From Pseudomonadaceae bacterium (GTDB lineage: Bacteria > Pseudomonadota > Gammaproteobacteria > Pseudomonadales > Azotimanducaceae), in contig JANSXA010000003.1 of the NCBI GenBank assembly GCA_024743175.1, positions 1 to 64,000 on the forward strand: 64,000 nucleotides of DNA, given 5' to 3'. The position numbers were made by a program, and so were the translations under genes. The notes beneath the pieces are model-generated. The model did not search any database. It had not been told where the DNA came from and was given only the letters and a program-made list of their open reading frames with translations. Shown in pieces: positions 8,511 through 18,021 of this stretch (within the stretch, counting starts at the first letter, position 1; each line of letters starts with the position of its first letter).

Positions 8511-9465
8511 GCCACGCCAATAACGCCTGTGCAAACGGATTCTCCAGGGCTGGTGCTAAGTTGGTCTGTTGCCGGTCTACTTTCTGCAGCCTTAAGACGT
8601 CACCCCTGTTGTGGCCAGGCAGCCAACCGCAGAAGAAGTAGCCTGCCCGCAAGGCTGCATATACTGCTGTGTCGATAGCTGGGCTGTCCATGGGCAGGTC
8701 GATCTGGTAGCAGGCAGCAATGGTATTGTGTTGTGCGTTGATGGCCTCGTCGAGGTCGGCGCCGATGGCCGACACTTTCAAACGAGCCAGTGAGCGCTTC
8801 GGGTAAACGCTGGTTTGTGCCTGGCTGTGCTGCAACGGATTGGAAGCGTTAGGGGTTAGCCAGTGACGTTGCAGACCGATTTCAGTGCAGGCTCGGACAA
8901 TAAAGTCTGCACCATAGGCGGGTAGATAACTGGAAAGCGCGGGTGATGTCGTCTTGTCCTGAGTATCCAAAGGCTCGAAGACAACAGTTGCCGCCTCGCG
9001 CTTGGTGTTTTTACTGGCGATGACTTTGCCATCTGTTTCCGCTGGGATGTAACCCAGCATCAAACCCACTTCAAAACCGCTCTTAACAGAATGACGCTGC
9101 ATGATGTGATGGGCTGCTGTTGGGTAGTGGATAAATCCCGGATAGCCGAGTTCGGCACACCAGCTGGTGAGTTCAGCACCTACCTGCCATGCCAGGCCTG
9201 AACCACGCATGTCCGGGTCTACCACGGTGTTGCCCAATTCAGGTGGCTGGTCGGAGTCGACGATGGTCATAGCCATGTGGCCAACAACCTGCCCGGACTC
9301 GGTTACAGCACCGACGCTGCGCAGGGATCCATCTGCCAACCTGGCTTCGATCTCAGCACTGTCGTAGAACAAACCTTCGGCGTAGGTGTTGCCGTACACG
9401 CGTTGAAAACAGTTAACAATAGCGGCGGCGTGTTCAGTGGTCAGGCGTTGAATGGTGAATTGCAC
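8500..9465 (-). CDS. GNAT-type N-acetyltransferase
   Basis: The N-terminal half of this 321-residue cytosolic protein has the GNAT pattern: GQVVGHMAMTIVD (strand beta4) followed by NTVVDPDMRGSGLAWQVG, the acetyl-CoA pyrophosphate loop. The C-terminal half, about 150 residues, is not recognised and contains no second acetyl-CoA loop. The acceptor substrate is unknown. The start is GTG at 9465 with a weak ribosome site, so the exact start is uncertain. Confidence 0.75.
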   Translation of the reverse strand: MQFTIQRLTTEHAAAIVNCFQRVYGNTYAEGLFYDSAEIEARLADGSLRSVGAVTESGQVVGHMAMTIVDSDQPPELGNTVVDPDMRGSGLAWQVGAELTSWCAELGYPGFIHYPTAAHHIMQRHSVKSGFEVGLMLGYIPAETDGKVIASKNTKREAATVVFEPLDTQDKTTSPALSSYLPAYGADFIVRACTEIGLQRHWLTPNASNPLQHSQAQTSVYPKRSLARLKVSAIGADLDEAINAQHNTIAACYQIDLPMDSPAIDTAVYAALRAGYFFCGWLPGHNRGDVLRLQKVDRQQTNLAPALENPFAQALLAWLKV

Positions 9466-9489
9466 AGGTGTCTTGTCGACGGAAATGAA

Positions 9490-10047
9490 CTAGAACGAAG
9501 GGCTGGCTGCCGCCTTGATTGCCGCCCATTGGGTGTTGAATTCCTCGCTTGCTGCAGGTGGATCCGGCGGAACAGTGTTGAGTAGATCAGCCACTGTGGT
9601 GACGTTTTCCGGGTGTCCTTTGGGGAACTGCACATTGGCAGTGAAAACGATAAACGACTCGATAGGCACTGTTGGGGCCAGCACCTTAACGGCGCTGGCA
9701 CGGTCAGTCAATGCCGGGATCGGGTTGCGAAAGTTTATCCGGTTACCTTTGTGCGTGGCGCTCCAGGTGTCCATACGATCTCCTGCAAATACATTGCCAG
9801 CAGCATCTATGGTGTCGAGCAACAACAGGCCGCGATGTGTGAGGAGCAGGTGGTCTATGTATATTTCTCCCTGGTTGCCGTCGCTGATAACAATGTTGGT
9901 CAGGGCATCTTGAGCCAGGTTGCGTATCAGTGGCTGCAGGCCGCGAGCATTTGCGCGTCTTCGCCTTATCACCAGCATAACAAGCACCCCGATGACAATA
10001 AGCGTCACCAGAGCGGCCAGGGCCATTATGTAGTGGGTCTCATTCAC
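9490..10047 (-). CDS. Membrane-anchored NERD-domain protein
   Basis: The 185-residue protein has one N-terminal membrane helix (residues 8-28, followed by RRRRAN, so the body is cytosolic) and a NERD (nuclease-related) domain: GEIYIDHLLLTHRGLLLLDT, then FAGDRMDTWSA and NRINFRNPI. NERD domains are related to nuclease folds, but the activity of stand-alone membrane forms is not known. The GTG start at 10047 has AAGGA at good spacing. The gene sits 36 bp downstream-side of metY on the same strand, so transcription may continue from metY. Confidence 0.82.
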   Translation of the reverse strand: MNETHYIMALAALVTLIVIGVLVMLVIRRRRANARGLQPLIRNLAQDALTNIVISDGNQGEIYIDHLLLTHRGLLLLDTIDAAGNVFAGDRMDTWSATHKGNRINFRNPIPALTDRASAVKVLAPTVPIESFIVFTANVQFPKGHPENVTTVADLLNTVPPDPPAASEEFNTQWAAIKAAASPSF

Positions 10048-10083
10048 GAGCGATCCTTGCTCACGTTACGATCGCTGGCGGGC

Positions 10084-11349
10084 TCAGGCAAGCGCCTGCG
10101 TCAGGTCGCCGATAATATCGTCCGGGTGTTCTATGCCCACACAAAGTCGAATCATGCCCGCTGTAACGCCTGCTTTGGCCTGTTCAGCTTCGCTCATCTG
10201 ACGGTGGGTGGTAGATGCCGGGTGGCAAGCCAGCGATTTAGCATCACCGATGTTGACCAGGCGCTTAAACAACTCAAGCCGATCATAGAATTTAACCGCT
10301 GCCTCGAATCCACCTTTGATTTCAAAGGTCAGCAGGGAAGCGGGTTTACCGCCGCAGTATTTCTGCGCCAGGCTGTGGTACGGGTCATCTGGCAACCCTG
10401 CGAAATTTACGTTTGAAACCTTGTTGTGATCCTGCAGGTAGTGGGCAACGCGTAAAGCGTTGTCACAATGGCGTTCCATTCTTAACGCCAGCGTTTCCAG
10501 ACCCTGCAGAATAAGGAAGGCATTAAACGGCGAAATCGCTGACCCGGTATTGCGCAGAGGTACGGTGCGAGCGCGGCCTATATATGCGGCAGGCCCCATC
10601 GCCTCGGTGTAAACAACCCCATGATAGGACGGCTCAGGTTGGTTGAGCATGGGGAACTTTTCGGCATGTTCGGCCCATGGAAACTGGCCTGAATCGACTA
10701 TAACGCCACCCAGGGAATTGCCATGTCCGCCCATGTATTTGGTCAGAGAATGTACAACAATGTCTGCACCATATGAAAACGGTTTGATCAGCATTGGGGT
10801 TGCAACAGTATTGTCCACAATAAGAGGCACGCCGCGGGCATGGGCGACAACAGCGATGCTCTCTATGTCAACAATATTGCCTGCAGGATTGCCAATGGTT
10901 TCGCAGAAAACAGCCTGGGTTTTGTCGTCAATCAATGCGGCGATATCTTCAGCGCTGTCACTCTCTGCAAAGCGCACCTCGATGCCCTGTTTCGGTAACA
11001 TGTGCGCAAACAGGGTGTAGGTACCGCCGTAAAGTTGAGGTGTGGCAACAATGTTGTGACCCACCTCGGCGATATTCAGGATCGCGTAGTTAATCGCTGC
11101 GCTGCCGGCGCTGACGCCCAGAGCACCCACGCCGCCTTCCAGATCAGCGACGCGCTTTTCCAGTACATCGGTGGTGGGGTTCATGATGCGGGTGTAGATG
11201 TTGCCAGGCACGGCCAGGTCAAATAAGTCCGCCCCGTGTTGAGCGCTCTCAAACTCGTAAGCAACAGTCTGGTAAATAGGGGTGGCCACGGATCGTGTGG
11301 TGGGGTCGGTGACATAACCCGAGTGAATCAGTTTCGTATCGTCGTGCAT
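10084..11349 (-). CDS. metY: O-acetylhomoserine sulfhydrylase (MetY-type)
   Basis: This PLP enzyme of 421 residues joins O-acetylhomoserine with sulfide (or methanethiol) to give homocysteine (or methionine). Visible are the Cys/Met-metabolism motifs YTRIMNPTTDVLE near residue 55, SAGSAAINYAIL, ETIGNPAGNIVDI, and HSLTKYMGGHGNSLGG with the PLP-binding Lys. Length and the LLTFEIKGGFEAA segment fit the MetY subgroup better than cystathionine gamma-synthase. The ATG at 11349 is preceded by AGGAGG at ideal spacing. No other methionine gene is adjacent. Confidence 0.92.
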   Translation of the reverse strand: MHDDTKLIHSGYVTDPTTRSVATPIYQTVAYEFESAQHGADLFDLAVPGNIYTRIMNPTTDVLEKRVADLEGGVGALGVSAGSAAINYAILNIAEVGHNIVATPQLYGGTYTLFAHMLPKQGIEVRFAESDSAEDIAALIDDKTQAVFCETIGNPAGNIVDIESIAVVAHARGVPLIVDNTVATPMLIKPFSYGADIVVHSLTKYMGGHGNSLGGVIVDSGQFPWAEHAEKFPMLNQPEPSYHGVVYTEAMGPAAYIGRARTVPLRNTGSAISPFNAFLILQGLETLALRMERHCDNALRVAHYLQDHNKVSNVNFAGLPDDPYHSLAQKYCGGKPASLLTFEIKGGFEAAVKFYDRLELFKRLVNIGDAKSLACHPASTTHRQMSEAEQAKAGVTAGMIRLCVGIEHPDDIIGDLTQALA

Positions 11350-11548
11350 GACTGGCCTCCTGCCGGGATGAGGTGTTAAAAAGCGGAAATCTGTGACCGC
11401 AGACTATACCCTGTTTTGGGCCTCGCACTGCAAGGCGATCCGCCATCAGGCACGCGCTGGAAAACATCGACTGCCCAGGCAATCGTCGCGTTCCGTTTTC
11501 AATCGTGCCAGAATTTGTGTTTAAAGAATTTCAGAGAGATTGGCTGTC

Positions 11549-12106
11549 ATGGGTGAAAGCCTCAGAGATCAACTGGTAAAAGCAGGTCTGGCGAGCAGTG
11601 CTGATGCAAAAAAGGCTGAACGGCAGCAGCGTAAGCAACAGTTGGACAAGAAGCGTGGGAAAACACCTGCCGACCAACCGGACACCAAAGCCAAAGTTCA
11701 GCGGGCGAAAAAAGACAAGGCCACCAAAGATCGTGCGCTTGCCCGGGAACGTAACGACAAGTACGCAGCTCGCGCGCTGCGGGCTGAAATCAAGCAGATG
11801 ATTCTGCAGCATGATCAGCGTGCGAAAAAAACCAACGACGACGACGTACCTTATAACTTTGTACACGGTAAACGCATCAAACGTATATATCTGCCGGAAG
11901 CGCAGAAAGCGCAGCTGATCAGCGGTGCGCTGGTTGTTGTCAACAATGACGGTTTGTATCACTTCGTCAGTAAAGACATCGCACAGCGGATAGCGGCGCG
12001 AGATCCGAAGCGCATCATTGTAGCGAATGATCAGAAATCTTCGGAACCCAGCGAAGATGATGAGTACTATGCAAAGTTTGCAGTGCCCGACGACCTTGAC
12101 TGGTAG
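11549..12106 (+). CDS. DUF2058 (YaiL-type) protein
   Basis: The 185-residue cytosolic protein matches the gammaproteobacterial DUF2058 family. The N-terminus is MGESLRDQLVKAGL, followed by a highly basic coiled-coil-like region rich in Lys, Arg, Gln and Ala (about 20-90) and a compact C-terminal domain with YNFVHGKRIKRIYLP and ARDPKRIIVAN. E. coli YaiL is described as nucleoprotein/polysome-associated; the molecular role is not known. I chose the ATG at 11549 (AGAGAGA upstream) over the in-frame TTG at 11540. Confidence 0.88.
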   Translation: MGESLRDQLVKAGLASSADAKKAERQQRKQQLDKKRGKTPADQPDTKAKVQRAKKDKATKDRALARERNDKYAARALRAEIKQMILQHDQRAKKTNDDDVPYNFVHGKRIKRIYLPEAQKAQLISGALVVVNNDGLYHFVSKDIAQRIAARDPKRIIVANDQKSSEPSEDDEYYAKFAVPDDLDW

Positions 12107-12109
12107 TTC

Positions 12110-12128
12110 TGGCGGCTGATTTCCGCCA
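12110..12128. terminator. Short hairpin between convergent genes
   Basis: TGGCGG (12110-12115) pairs with CCGCCA (12123-12128) around a 7-nt loop. It fills the 23-bp gap between the DUF2058 gene and the end of the symporter gene. No T-run follows, so termination is only inferred from position. Confidence 0.4.
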
Positions 12129-12129
12129 A

Positions 12130-13581
12130 TCAGGTATTTGCAGCACTCACGTCGCTGGACGCATCCCGCGCTGCAATGGCTGCGCGAATCTCAGCATGGC
12201 GGATGCGGTTGATGCCGTAGCGCAGATACAACAGCACGCCAAAAAAGGACAACACACTCGTCGCTGGACCTTCCATAAAGCCTAACCACCACAAGGTGTC
12301 ATCCGGTACGGTACCGGCAATCGCGCCGCGTGGGAACGCAATCACATCCAGAACCACGCCGCCAAGCAGTGCGCCCATGGCGCTGGTAATTTTTGCTGCA
12401 AAGGAGCGCGATGCGTAAATAACACCTTCCCGTCGCACGCCGGTTTCGAGCTCAACTTCGTCCGATATGTCAGCAAACATGGAATTGAAGCTGGCAAAAA
12501 TCACCGGCAGACAGATGCCCTGCAGCAGATAACGCAGGAAATAGATCCAGTAGATCCAGGGTGAGTCGTTGTCGGGAAACCAGGAGACGTCTAACAGGCG
12601 CAGGCACAGTGCGGCATTGGCATTGACCACCACAAATACCGCCGGCAGCACCAGCGCCAGACGTTTATCCAACAGGCGAGTGATCCATGGGGCCAGAGGC
12701 AGGCCAATCCATAAGCCGATTAACGTTGCAAAAGAGATGGTTGCCAGACTTTCTGTGGTCAGGCCCCAGAAATGTACCCCCATAAACGGGCTGAGAATGC
12801 TCTCCACCGCGATGGCGAAGGTGGATAACAACATGCCAAACAGAATCAGTCGGTAAGAGCGGTTGCTGAACACCGCTTTAAAATCCAGCAAGCTGTTCTT
12901 CAGGGTAAGGGCTGTGGTAACACGGTTCACCCGCATGTGTTTGATCTCGCTGCCCGTGCCAAACACACATAACATGATGGCAACAAACATCATGCCGGCA
13001 AAAAATACGGAGAACGGTGCGTAACCCGCGGGGTTTAAAGTGCCGGGGCTGTACAACTCGGTGGTAGGAAAGAAAAAGCGATAGCCGATGAACGACACGA
13101 CGGCCATCGCAGTGATGGAAAAAACCGTGCTCAAAGCAAACAGAGTGGAACGCTGGTTGTAGTCCTGTGCAAGTTCGGCACCCAGGGCCAGATGTGGCAC
13201 ATAAAAGAAGGTCAGCGAGCCGCGTACCAGAACCGCGAACCCTGTGAGCCAGAGGAAATGTCCCATGTCACCCAAAAAATCCGGTGGGGAAAACAGAGCT
13301 ACAAAACAGATGACCAGAGGGAAGGCTGAGATAAACATGAACGGATGGCGTCGACCCCAGCGTGACTGCATGCGATCACTGACAATGCCGGCTAACGGAT
13401 CGGTAATAGCGTCAAAAACCATGGCAATGCTGAGAGCAAGTCCGGCCATGGTGCCGGGAATGCCAATCACCTGCTGGTAGTAAAACAGCAGGAATACATT
13501 AAATGCCTGGTTTTTGACCCCTTCTGCAACCTGTCCCACACCAAATGAAAACATGGTGGGTAAACTGAGTTTACGGCTCAA
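12130..13581 (-). CDS. MFS transporter, GPH sugar-cation symporter type
   Basis: This inner-membrane protein of 483 residues has about 12 helices. The glycoside-pentoside-hexuronide cation symporter pattern is visible: YYQQVIGIPGTMAGLAL, then the cation-linked DAITDPLAGIVSDR (DxxxDPxxG) and SRWGRRHPF loop. The substrate, likely a sugar or other small organic compound, cannot be deduced. The start is TTG at 13581, overlapping the TGA stop of the CIA30 gene (TTGA), which points to translational coupling; GGAGG lies 11 nt upstream. It is the last gene of a minus-strand run that may begin at 17987. Confidence 0.88.
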   Translation of the reverse strand: MSRKLSLPTMFSFGVGQVAEGVKNQAFNVFLLFYYQQVIGIPGTMAGLALSIAMVFDAITDPLAGIVSDRMQSRWGRRHPFMFISAFPLVICFVALFSPPDFLGDMGHFLWLTGFAVLVRGSLTFFYVPHLALGAELAQDYNQRSTLFALSTVFSITAMAVVSFIGYRFFFPTTELYSPGTLNPAGYAPFSVFFAGMMFVAIMLCVFGTGSEIKHMRVNRVTTALTLKNSLLDFKAVFSNRSYRLILFGMLLSTFAIAVESILSPFMGVHFWGLTTESLATISFATLIGLWIGLPLAPWITRLLDKRLALVLPAVFVVVNANAALCLRLLDVSWFPDNDSPWIYWIYFLRYLLQGICLPVIFASFNSMFADISDEVELETGVRREGVIYASRSFAAKITSAMGALLGGVVLDVIAFPRGAIAGTVPDDTLWWLGFMEGPATSVLSFFGVLLYLRYGINRIRHAEIRAAIAARDASSDVSAANT

Positions 13582-14096
13582 TGATCGGGTGCCTCCAGCA
13601 GAGAGAGGTTGCGCATCTGTAACTCGAAAGGACCGTGCTGGCCGTGACTGATCATCAGGTTGAAGCCTGTGATGTCTGCAAGTTCAAGCGGTTCAGCATC
13701 CTCCACCGGATGCCCGCGACGTTTCGCGACAAAGTGGCTTATTGGAAAGTGCAGTGTCTGCCATTGTGCGGGGCTGTCTACATCTACCCAGTAATTCTGT
13801 TTATCCTGAGTTTGCACGCCCAGCTGGTAACGTTGACCATCACCCTGGATTTCAATGCCGATCATGGCGCCGGTGAAATCAGTGAGCTTCTGCGCGAGTC
13901 CGGGATCAGGTTCTGTGCGGATCGAGGCAAAGCCGCCACCGTTGGTATTCACAAAACCGCTGAATGTCAGACACCCACCTTGCCATGCAAGAGCGCTGCT
14001 TGATTGCCCACCCATCACGTCGTCATTAAGCGACTGCCACTGAAGTTGACGATGCAGTTGATTCAGTTCAGGTGCGGGCTGGGTCAGCGGGTTCAA
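13578..14096 (-). CDS. CIA30-family protein
   Basis: The 172-residue protein matches the CIA30 domain (named after complex I intermediate-associated protein 30), a galactose-binding-like beta sandwich. Hallmarks are WQSLNDDVMGGQSSS near the N-terminus, FSGFVNTNGGGFASIR, and the closing ITGFNLMISHGQHGPFELQMR. In bacteria the function is unknown; a ligand-binding or assembly role is only inferred. The start appears to be TTG at 14096, with a poor ribosome site, so it is uncertain. It overlaps the downstream transporter by 4 bp. Confidence 0.85.
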   Translation of the reverse strand: MNPLTQPAPELNQLHRQLQWQSLNDDVMGGQSSSALAWQGGCLTFSGFVNTNGGGFASIRTEPDPGLAQKLTDFTGAMIGIEIQGDGQRYQLGVQTQDKQNYWVDVDSPAQWQTLHFPISHFVAKRRGHPVEDAEPLELADITGFNLMISHGQHGPFELQMRNLSLLEAPDH

Positions 14097-14112
14097 CGTG
14101 ATGCAGCTCTCT

Positions 14113-14892
14113 TTAGTGCAGGAAGCTGTCGTCTAACCGCTGCATTTTTCTTTTCACTGCGTCCCAGGCCAGAGGCCCGATGCGACCATCGAATAGACCT
14201 TTACTCTGCTCTGCGGCTTTTTCGGCAGAGCCTTGTGGCGGCTGACAGATTTGGGTACCGCCGGCGAGGGCACGAATCTGCATGGTGCAGGCTCTTTCCA
14301 GATAGTACATCGCCATGTAGGCATCGGCGCAGGACTGGCCAACGGTCAGCGTGCCATGGTTGCGTAACAGCATACATTGGCGTGTGCCCAGGTCAGCAAC
14401 GATGCGTTCGCGTTCGTCGAGGTCCAGGGCAACACCTTCATAGTCGTGATACGCAATCTCGCCCAGCTGCATGGCGTGCTGTGTAATGGGCATCAAACCA
14501 GCTTCCTGAGCAGAAACAGCAACACCATCGTCGGTGTGCAGGTGCATGACACAGTGGGCATCGTCCCGCGCCATATGGACTGCGGAATGAATGGTGAAGC
14601 CTGCTGGATTGACATCATAGGGTGTGTCCATGACTTTGTTGCCATCCACATCCACCTTAACCAGGCTCGATGCGGTAATTTCTTCGAAATACAAACCTAA
14701 CGGATTGAGCAGGAAATGATGTTCGGGACCGGGGATTCGGACTGAAAGGTGGGTGAACAGAAAATCGTCCCACCCATGATGGGCAACAACTCTATACAAA
14801 CAGGCAAGATCCTGGCGCAGAGACCACTCTGTTTCACTGACCTCGCCAGCAATGGACTTGATCTCAGCAATGCCTGCGCTTGATTCTGCCAT
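14113..14892 (-). CDS. Class II aldolase/adducin-like protein
   Basis: The 259-residue protein has the class II aldolase fold. The zinc ligands are visible as HLHTDDG (two His) and the later RNHGTLTVG (His), with the LLNPLGLYFEEI phosphate-loop region. Family members cleave sugar phosphates (fuculose, ribulose) or act on small hydroxy acids; adducin-like bacterial proteins of this type often have no assigned substrate. The ATG at 14892 follows a GGGGGG ribosome site; an upstream ATG at 14976 would overlap the preceding gene. It lies 32 bp downstream of the molybdopterin subunit gene. Confidence 0.85.
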   Translation of the reverse strand: MAESSAGIAEIKSIAGEVSETEWSLRQDLACLYRVVAHHGWDDFLFTHLSVRIPGPEHHFLLNPLGLYFEEITASSLVKVDVDGNKVMDTPYDVNPAGFTIHSAVHMARDDAHCVMHLHTDDGVAVSAQEAGLMPITQHAMQLGEIAYHDYEGVALDLDERERIVADLGTRQCMLLRNHGTLTVGQSCADAYMAMYYLERACTMQIRALAGGTQICQPPQGSAEKAAEQSKGLFDGRIGPLAWDAVKRKMQRLDDSFLH

Positions 14893-14924
14893 GTTGTTCC
14901 CCCCTGATAATCTTGAGCTTGAGT

Positions 14925-17060
14925 CTATGCGACCTGGCGCTTGAGGAGAAGGGCGATTGGCAGGGTTCGAATCCATTGTCCGGTCATATGGTGTATTGCA
15001 CCGGTTAACGCTGGCGCTACGCCAGGCAGACTCGCTTCGCCTATTCCACTGGGATAGACGGTACTGGGCACAATTCTAACCTCGATATCGGGTGCTTCAT
15101 CGATGCGCAGCAGCGGATAGTTGTGGAAATTGCTCTGTTCCACGGCGTTTTCAGTGAAAGAAATCTGGCCATGTAAGGCTGCGGATAAACCGTCAACGAT
15201 GCCGCTTTCGATCTGAGCCGCTACGCTGTCGGTATTCACAGCGATACCGCAATCGATCACACACCAGACCTTGTCTACCCGCAGATCGGCCAGATTTTCA
15301 CCGCTGACCTCAACCACCATGGCTACCTGGGTGTTACCAAAATTGTGTGTCGCGACGCCCAGGTGGCGGGTCCCTGGCTGCCAGTTCGACAGTGCCGCCA
15401 CTTCCTTCAGGCAGCGGGTCAAACGGGGGTTATCGGCCAGTAAACCCAGGCGATATTCAACCGGGTCAGTATTGGCCTGTGCAGCCAGTTCGTTAACAAA
15501 TGACTCAACAGCAAAGGTGTTGTAGGAGTAGCCGACAGAACGCCAGATCTGTAACGGTAAAGGCGCCCTGACCGACGACCACCCCAGGCTGGTGTGAGAA
15601 AAGTTATATGGCAGATCAGCGGAACCCATACGAGCTGTGAAAGGCATGCTGTCACCCTGATGCCTGCCTGCCTGGGCAGACACGATCTGGTGTGACCAAT
15701 CGACCGGTTGTGAGGAAGATGGATCGACTAAAGCGGTAAGTTTGTGGGTGGCTGCATCTCTGTAGCTGGCGTGCGCGATGTCATCTTCACGGCTCCAGAA
15801 CACCTGCACGGGCTGATCTATCTGTGCTGCAAGTTCGACGGTTTCGCGGATGAAATCGTCAGCTGCACGGCGACCAAACCCGCCACCCAGCTGGGTCACA
15901 TTGACGCGTACCTGGTCAATTGGCAGGCCGCTGATGGCTGCGGCCGTGCGCCGTGCACCTTGTGGTGCCTGGGTTGGTGCCCATACTTCACAAACAGTAT
16001 CTGTCACCTTCGCGGTACAGTTCATGGGTTCCATACACGCGTGAGCAAGATAAGGGACTTCGTAGCGTGCTGAATATTTTTGCAGTTCTGCAGCATTTGC
16101 CGATGCGCTGCCGGCTGCTTCGATAAACTGGGCTGTTTCGTCTAACGCTGCTGTTAAGTTGCTGCTGAGTTGGTTGCTGGATAGGGCGTCTGCAGGGGCT
16201 TCGGACCAGCTCGTCTGCAGTGCTTTTCTGCCCTGCAGTGCCGCATAACTGCTTTGTGCAACAACCGCGACACCGCTTGCGATCTGTTTCACATCCACAA
16301 CACCTTTCACGCGGCGTGATTGCCCATCGTCGAACGACTGCAGCTTGGCGCCAAAGTGAGGTGGGCGAGAAACGACGGCGTACAGCATGTCCGGCAGCCG
16401 TACGTCCAAACCATAAACCGACTGCCCCGTCACCTTGTCTTTCAGGTCGAGACGGGTAACCGCCGTGCCAATGAGTTTAAAGTCAGCAGGATTTTTAAGA
16501 TCCGGCCGCACTGGCGCCCACTGGCTGGCGGCAAGTTCAGCAACTTCACCAAAGGTGCGGCTCTGGCCGCTGGATGGGTGCGTGATCGTGCTGTTGCTGA
16601 CCAGGCAGTCTTTTTCAGAAACGGCCATATCCTGGGCTGCAGCACTGAGCAGCATGGCCCGCGCGGTAGCACCTGCACGCCGAAACATGTGGAACTCGCC
16701 AGCGATACTGGAGCTTGCAGCGGTGAACAGCTGACCGTAATCCACATCGGAACTGGCTACGGCCTGTTCAATGCTGATGTCGCGCCAGTCTGCATCCAGC
16801 TCTTCAGCCACCAGCATGGGTAAACCGGTACTGATGCCCTGGCCCATTTCCGAGCGGGTCACCCAGACCACAATTCTGCCGTCAGTGTCGATGGAAAGGT
16901 AGGCGCTGGGGGCAAAAACAGCGTCCCTGGCGACCGGCTTGCGGTGACGCATGTCATTGACTCGGTCCATAACCAGCCACAATCCGCCACTACCTGCTAC
17001 CGCCGCGGTTCCAGTGGCGCCGATGAGCAGTTTCCGGCGGGTGACTTTAGCAATTGGCAT
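14925..17060 (-). CDS. Molybdopterin oxidoreductase, IorB-like large subunit
   Basis: This 711-residue protein belongs to the xanthine dehydrogenase/aldehyde oxidase large-subunit superfamily, nearest to isoquinoline 1-oxidoreductase beta subunits. It hydroxylates heterocycles or oxidises aldehydes at a molybdenum cofactor. It has a Tat-like signal (TRRKLLIG, then a hydrophobic stretch to about residue 32), cofactor contacts such as MGQGISTGL and QLGGGFGRRAADDF, and the catalytic Glu in GIGEASLPG near the C-terminus. The usual small [2Fe-2S] partner is not encoded on either side; in this window the enzyme is alone. The neighbours are an aldolase and a luciferase-like oxidoreductase, so a catabolic role is inferred. 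Confidence 0.88.
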   Translation of the reverse strand: MPIAKVTRRKLLIGATGTAAVAGSGGLWLVMDRVNDMRHRKPVARDAVFAPSAYLSIDTDGRIVVWVTRSEMGQGISTGLPMLVAEELDADWRDISIEQAVASSDVDYGQLFTAASSSIAGEFHMFRRAGATARAMLLSAAAQDMAVSEKDCLVSNSTITHPSSGQSRTFGEVAELAASQWAPVRPDLKNPADFKLIGTAVTRLDLKDKVTGQSVYGLDVRLPDMLYAVVSRPPHFGAKLQSFDDGQSRRVKGVVDVKQIASGVAVVAQSSYAALQGRKALQTSWSEAPADALSSNQLSSNLTAALDETAQFIEAAGSASANAAELQKYSARYEVPYLAHACMEPMNCTAKVTDTVCEVWAPTQAPQGARRTAAAISGLPIDQVRVNVTQLGGGFGRRAADDFIRETVELAAQIDQPVQVFWSREDDIAHASYRDAATHKLTALVDPSSSQPVDWSHQIVSAQAGRHQGDSMPFTARMGSADLPYNFSHTSLGWSSVRAPLPLQIWRSVGYSYNTFAVESFVNELAAQANTDPVEYRLGLLADNPRLTRCLKEVAALSNWQPGTRHLGVATHNFGNTQVAMVVEVSGENLADLRVDKVWCVIDCGIAVNTDSVAAQIESGIVDGLSAALHGQISFTENAVEQSNFHNYPLLRIDEAPDIEVRIVPSTVYPSGIGEASLPGVAPALTGAIHHMTGQWIRTLPIALLLKRQVA

Positions 17061-17075
17061 AGAGATACACGTCAG

Positions 17076-17987
17076 CTAGAGCAATCGGGTTAGGGTTGCT
17101 CGGGTTTGTTCGAACTCGTCCCGGGACAGGCAGAATTCAGAGGCGGCAAAGTCAGTTACCCCGGCTTCAGCCATGGCGCTGATGCCGTCAGCCACCTGCG
17201 CTTTGCTGCCGACAATGGCGAGCTCAGCAGGTCCGGCAACCCCTTCGCGTGCAAACATTGCCTGATAGGAAGGCAGTTTGCTGTACATCGTAAGATTTTT
17301 GCCAATCACTGCACGTACAGCCGCCTCGTCCTCGGTAACGCACACCGGCAGCGTGGCAATGATTCTGGGTTGGGCGCGACCGGCCGCAGCGGCTGCGTCA
17401 TCTATGCGCGGTTTGATATGTTCCTTCACGGTTTTAGGGCCTACCCAGGCCAGCGTTGTGCCATCGGCCAGGCGCCCGGCAACGCCTAACGCCTGTGGAC
17501 CCAGGGCGGCAACAACAACGGGGGTTTTCTCAACGGGTGCTTTGAACACGGTAGCCTGGCAGCTCAAGACTTCACCTTCGAAGTCTACCGTGCCCTCGCG
17601 CAACAGCGGCATCAGAATGCTCAGATATTCCCGTAAATGGCGGATGGGTTTTTCGAAGTTGATGCCCAGATCAGCCATCATTGAAGCATGTGACAGGCCG
17701 ATACCCAAGGTCAGGCGGTGGCCAATAACGTCAGCTGTGGTCAGCGTCTGGTTTGCCAGAGTCAGCGGATGGCGGGGAAAGCTGGGCACAATCGCAGTGC
17801 CCAGTTCCATGGACTTCACATGCTGGCCCACAATGGCCAGCACGGTCAGTGCATCCAGCCCACCGGTAGGATGTTCCGCCAGCCAGTAACTGGAAAAGCC
17901 ATCAGCTTCTGCCTGGCGGGCATGCGCGATGATTTTACTGACGTCAGCCTGCTGTACCAGACCGGTTCCATTGATGCCGAACTGCAT
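17076..17987 (-). CDS. Luciferase-like (LLM) oxidoreductase
   Basis: The 303-residue protein is a TIM-barrel flavin- or F420-dependent oxidoreductase of the bacterial luciferase family. Visible are FSSYWLAEHPTGGLDALTVL near residue 33, ELGTAIVPSFPRHPLTLA, and LGIGLSHASM. The substrate is unknown; many members are F420-dependent and act on alcohols, aldehydes or xenobiotics. The ATG at 17987 has AAGGGGG seven bases upstream, a strong ribosome site, and the gene probably opens the minus-strand run to 12130. Confidence 0.85.
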   Translation of the reverse strand: MQFGINGTGLVQQADVSKIIAHARQAEADGFSSYWLAEHPTGGLDALTVLAIVGQHVKSMELGTAIVPSFPRHPLTLANQTLTTADVIGHRLTLGIGLSHASMMADLGINFEKPIRHLREYLSILMPLLREGTVDFEGEVLSCQATVFKAPVEKTPVVVAALGPQALGVAGRLADGTTLAWVGPKTVKEHIKPRIDDAAAAAGRAQPRIIATLPVCVTEDEAAVRAVIGKNLTMYSKLPSYQAMFAREGVAGPAELAIVGSKAQVADGISAMAEAGVTDFAASEFCLSRDEFEQTRATLTRLL

Positions 17988-18021
17988 GTCTATGCCCCCT
18001 TAGAATTATAGTTAGATCAAT

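Noticed and set aside
9613-10416. 267-aa open frame on the plus strand
   Set aside because: Antisense across the NERD and MetY genes; composition is typical of a shadow frame.
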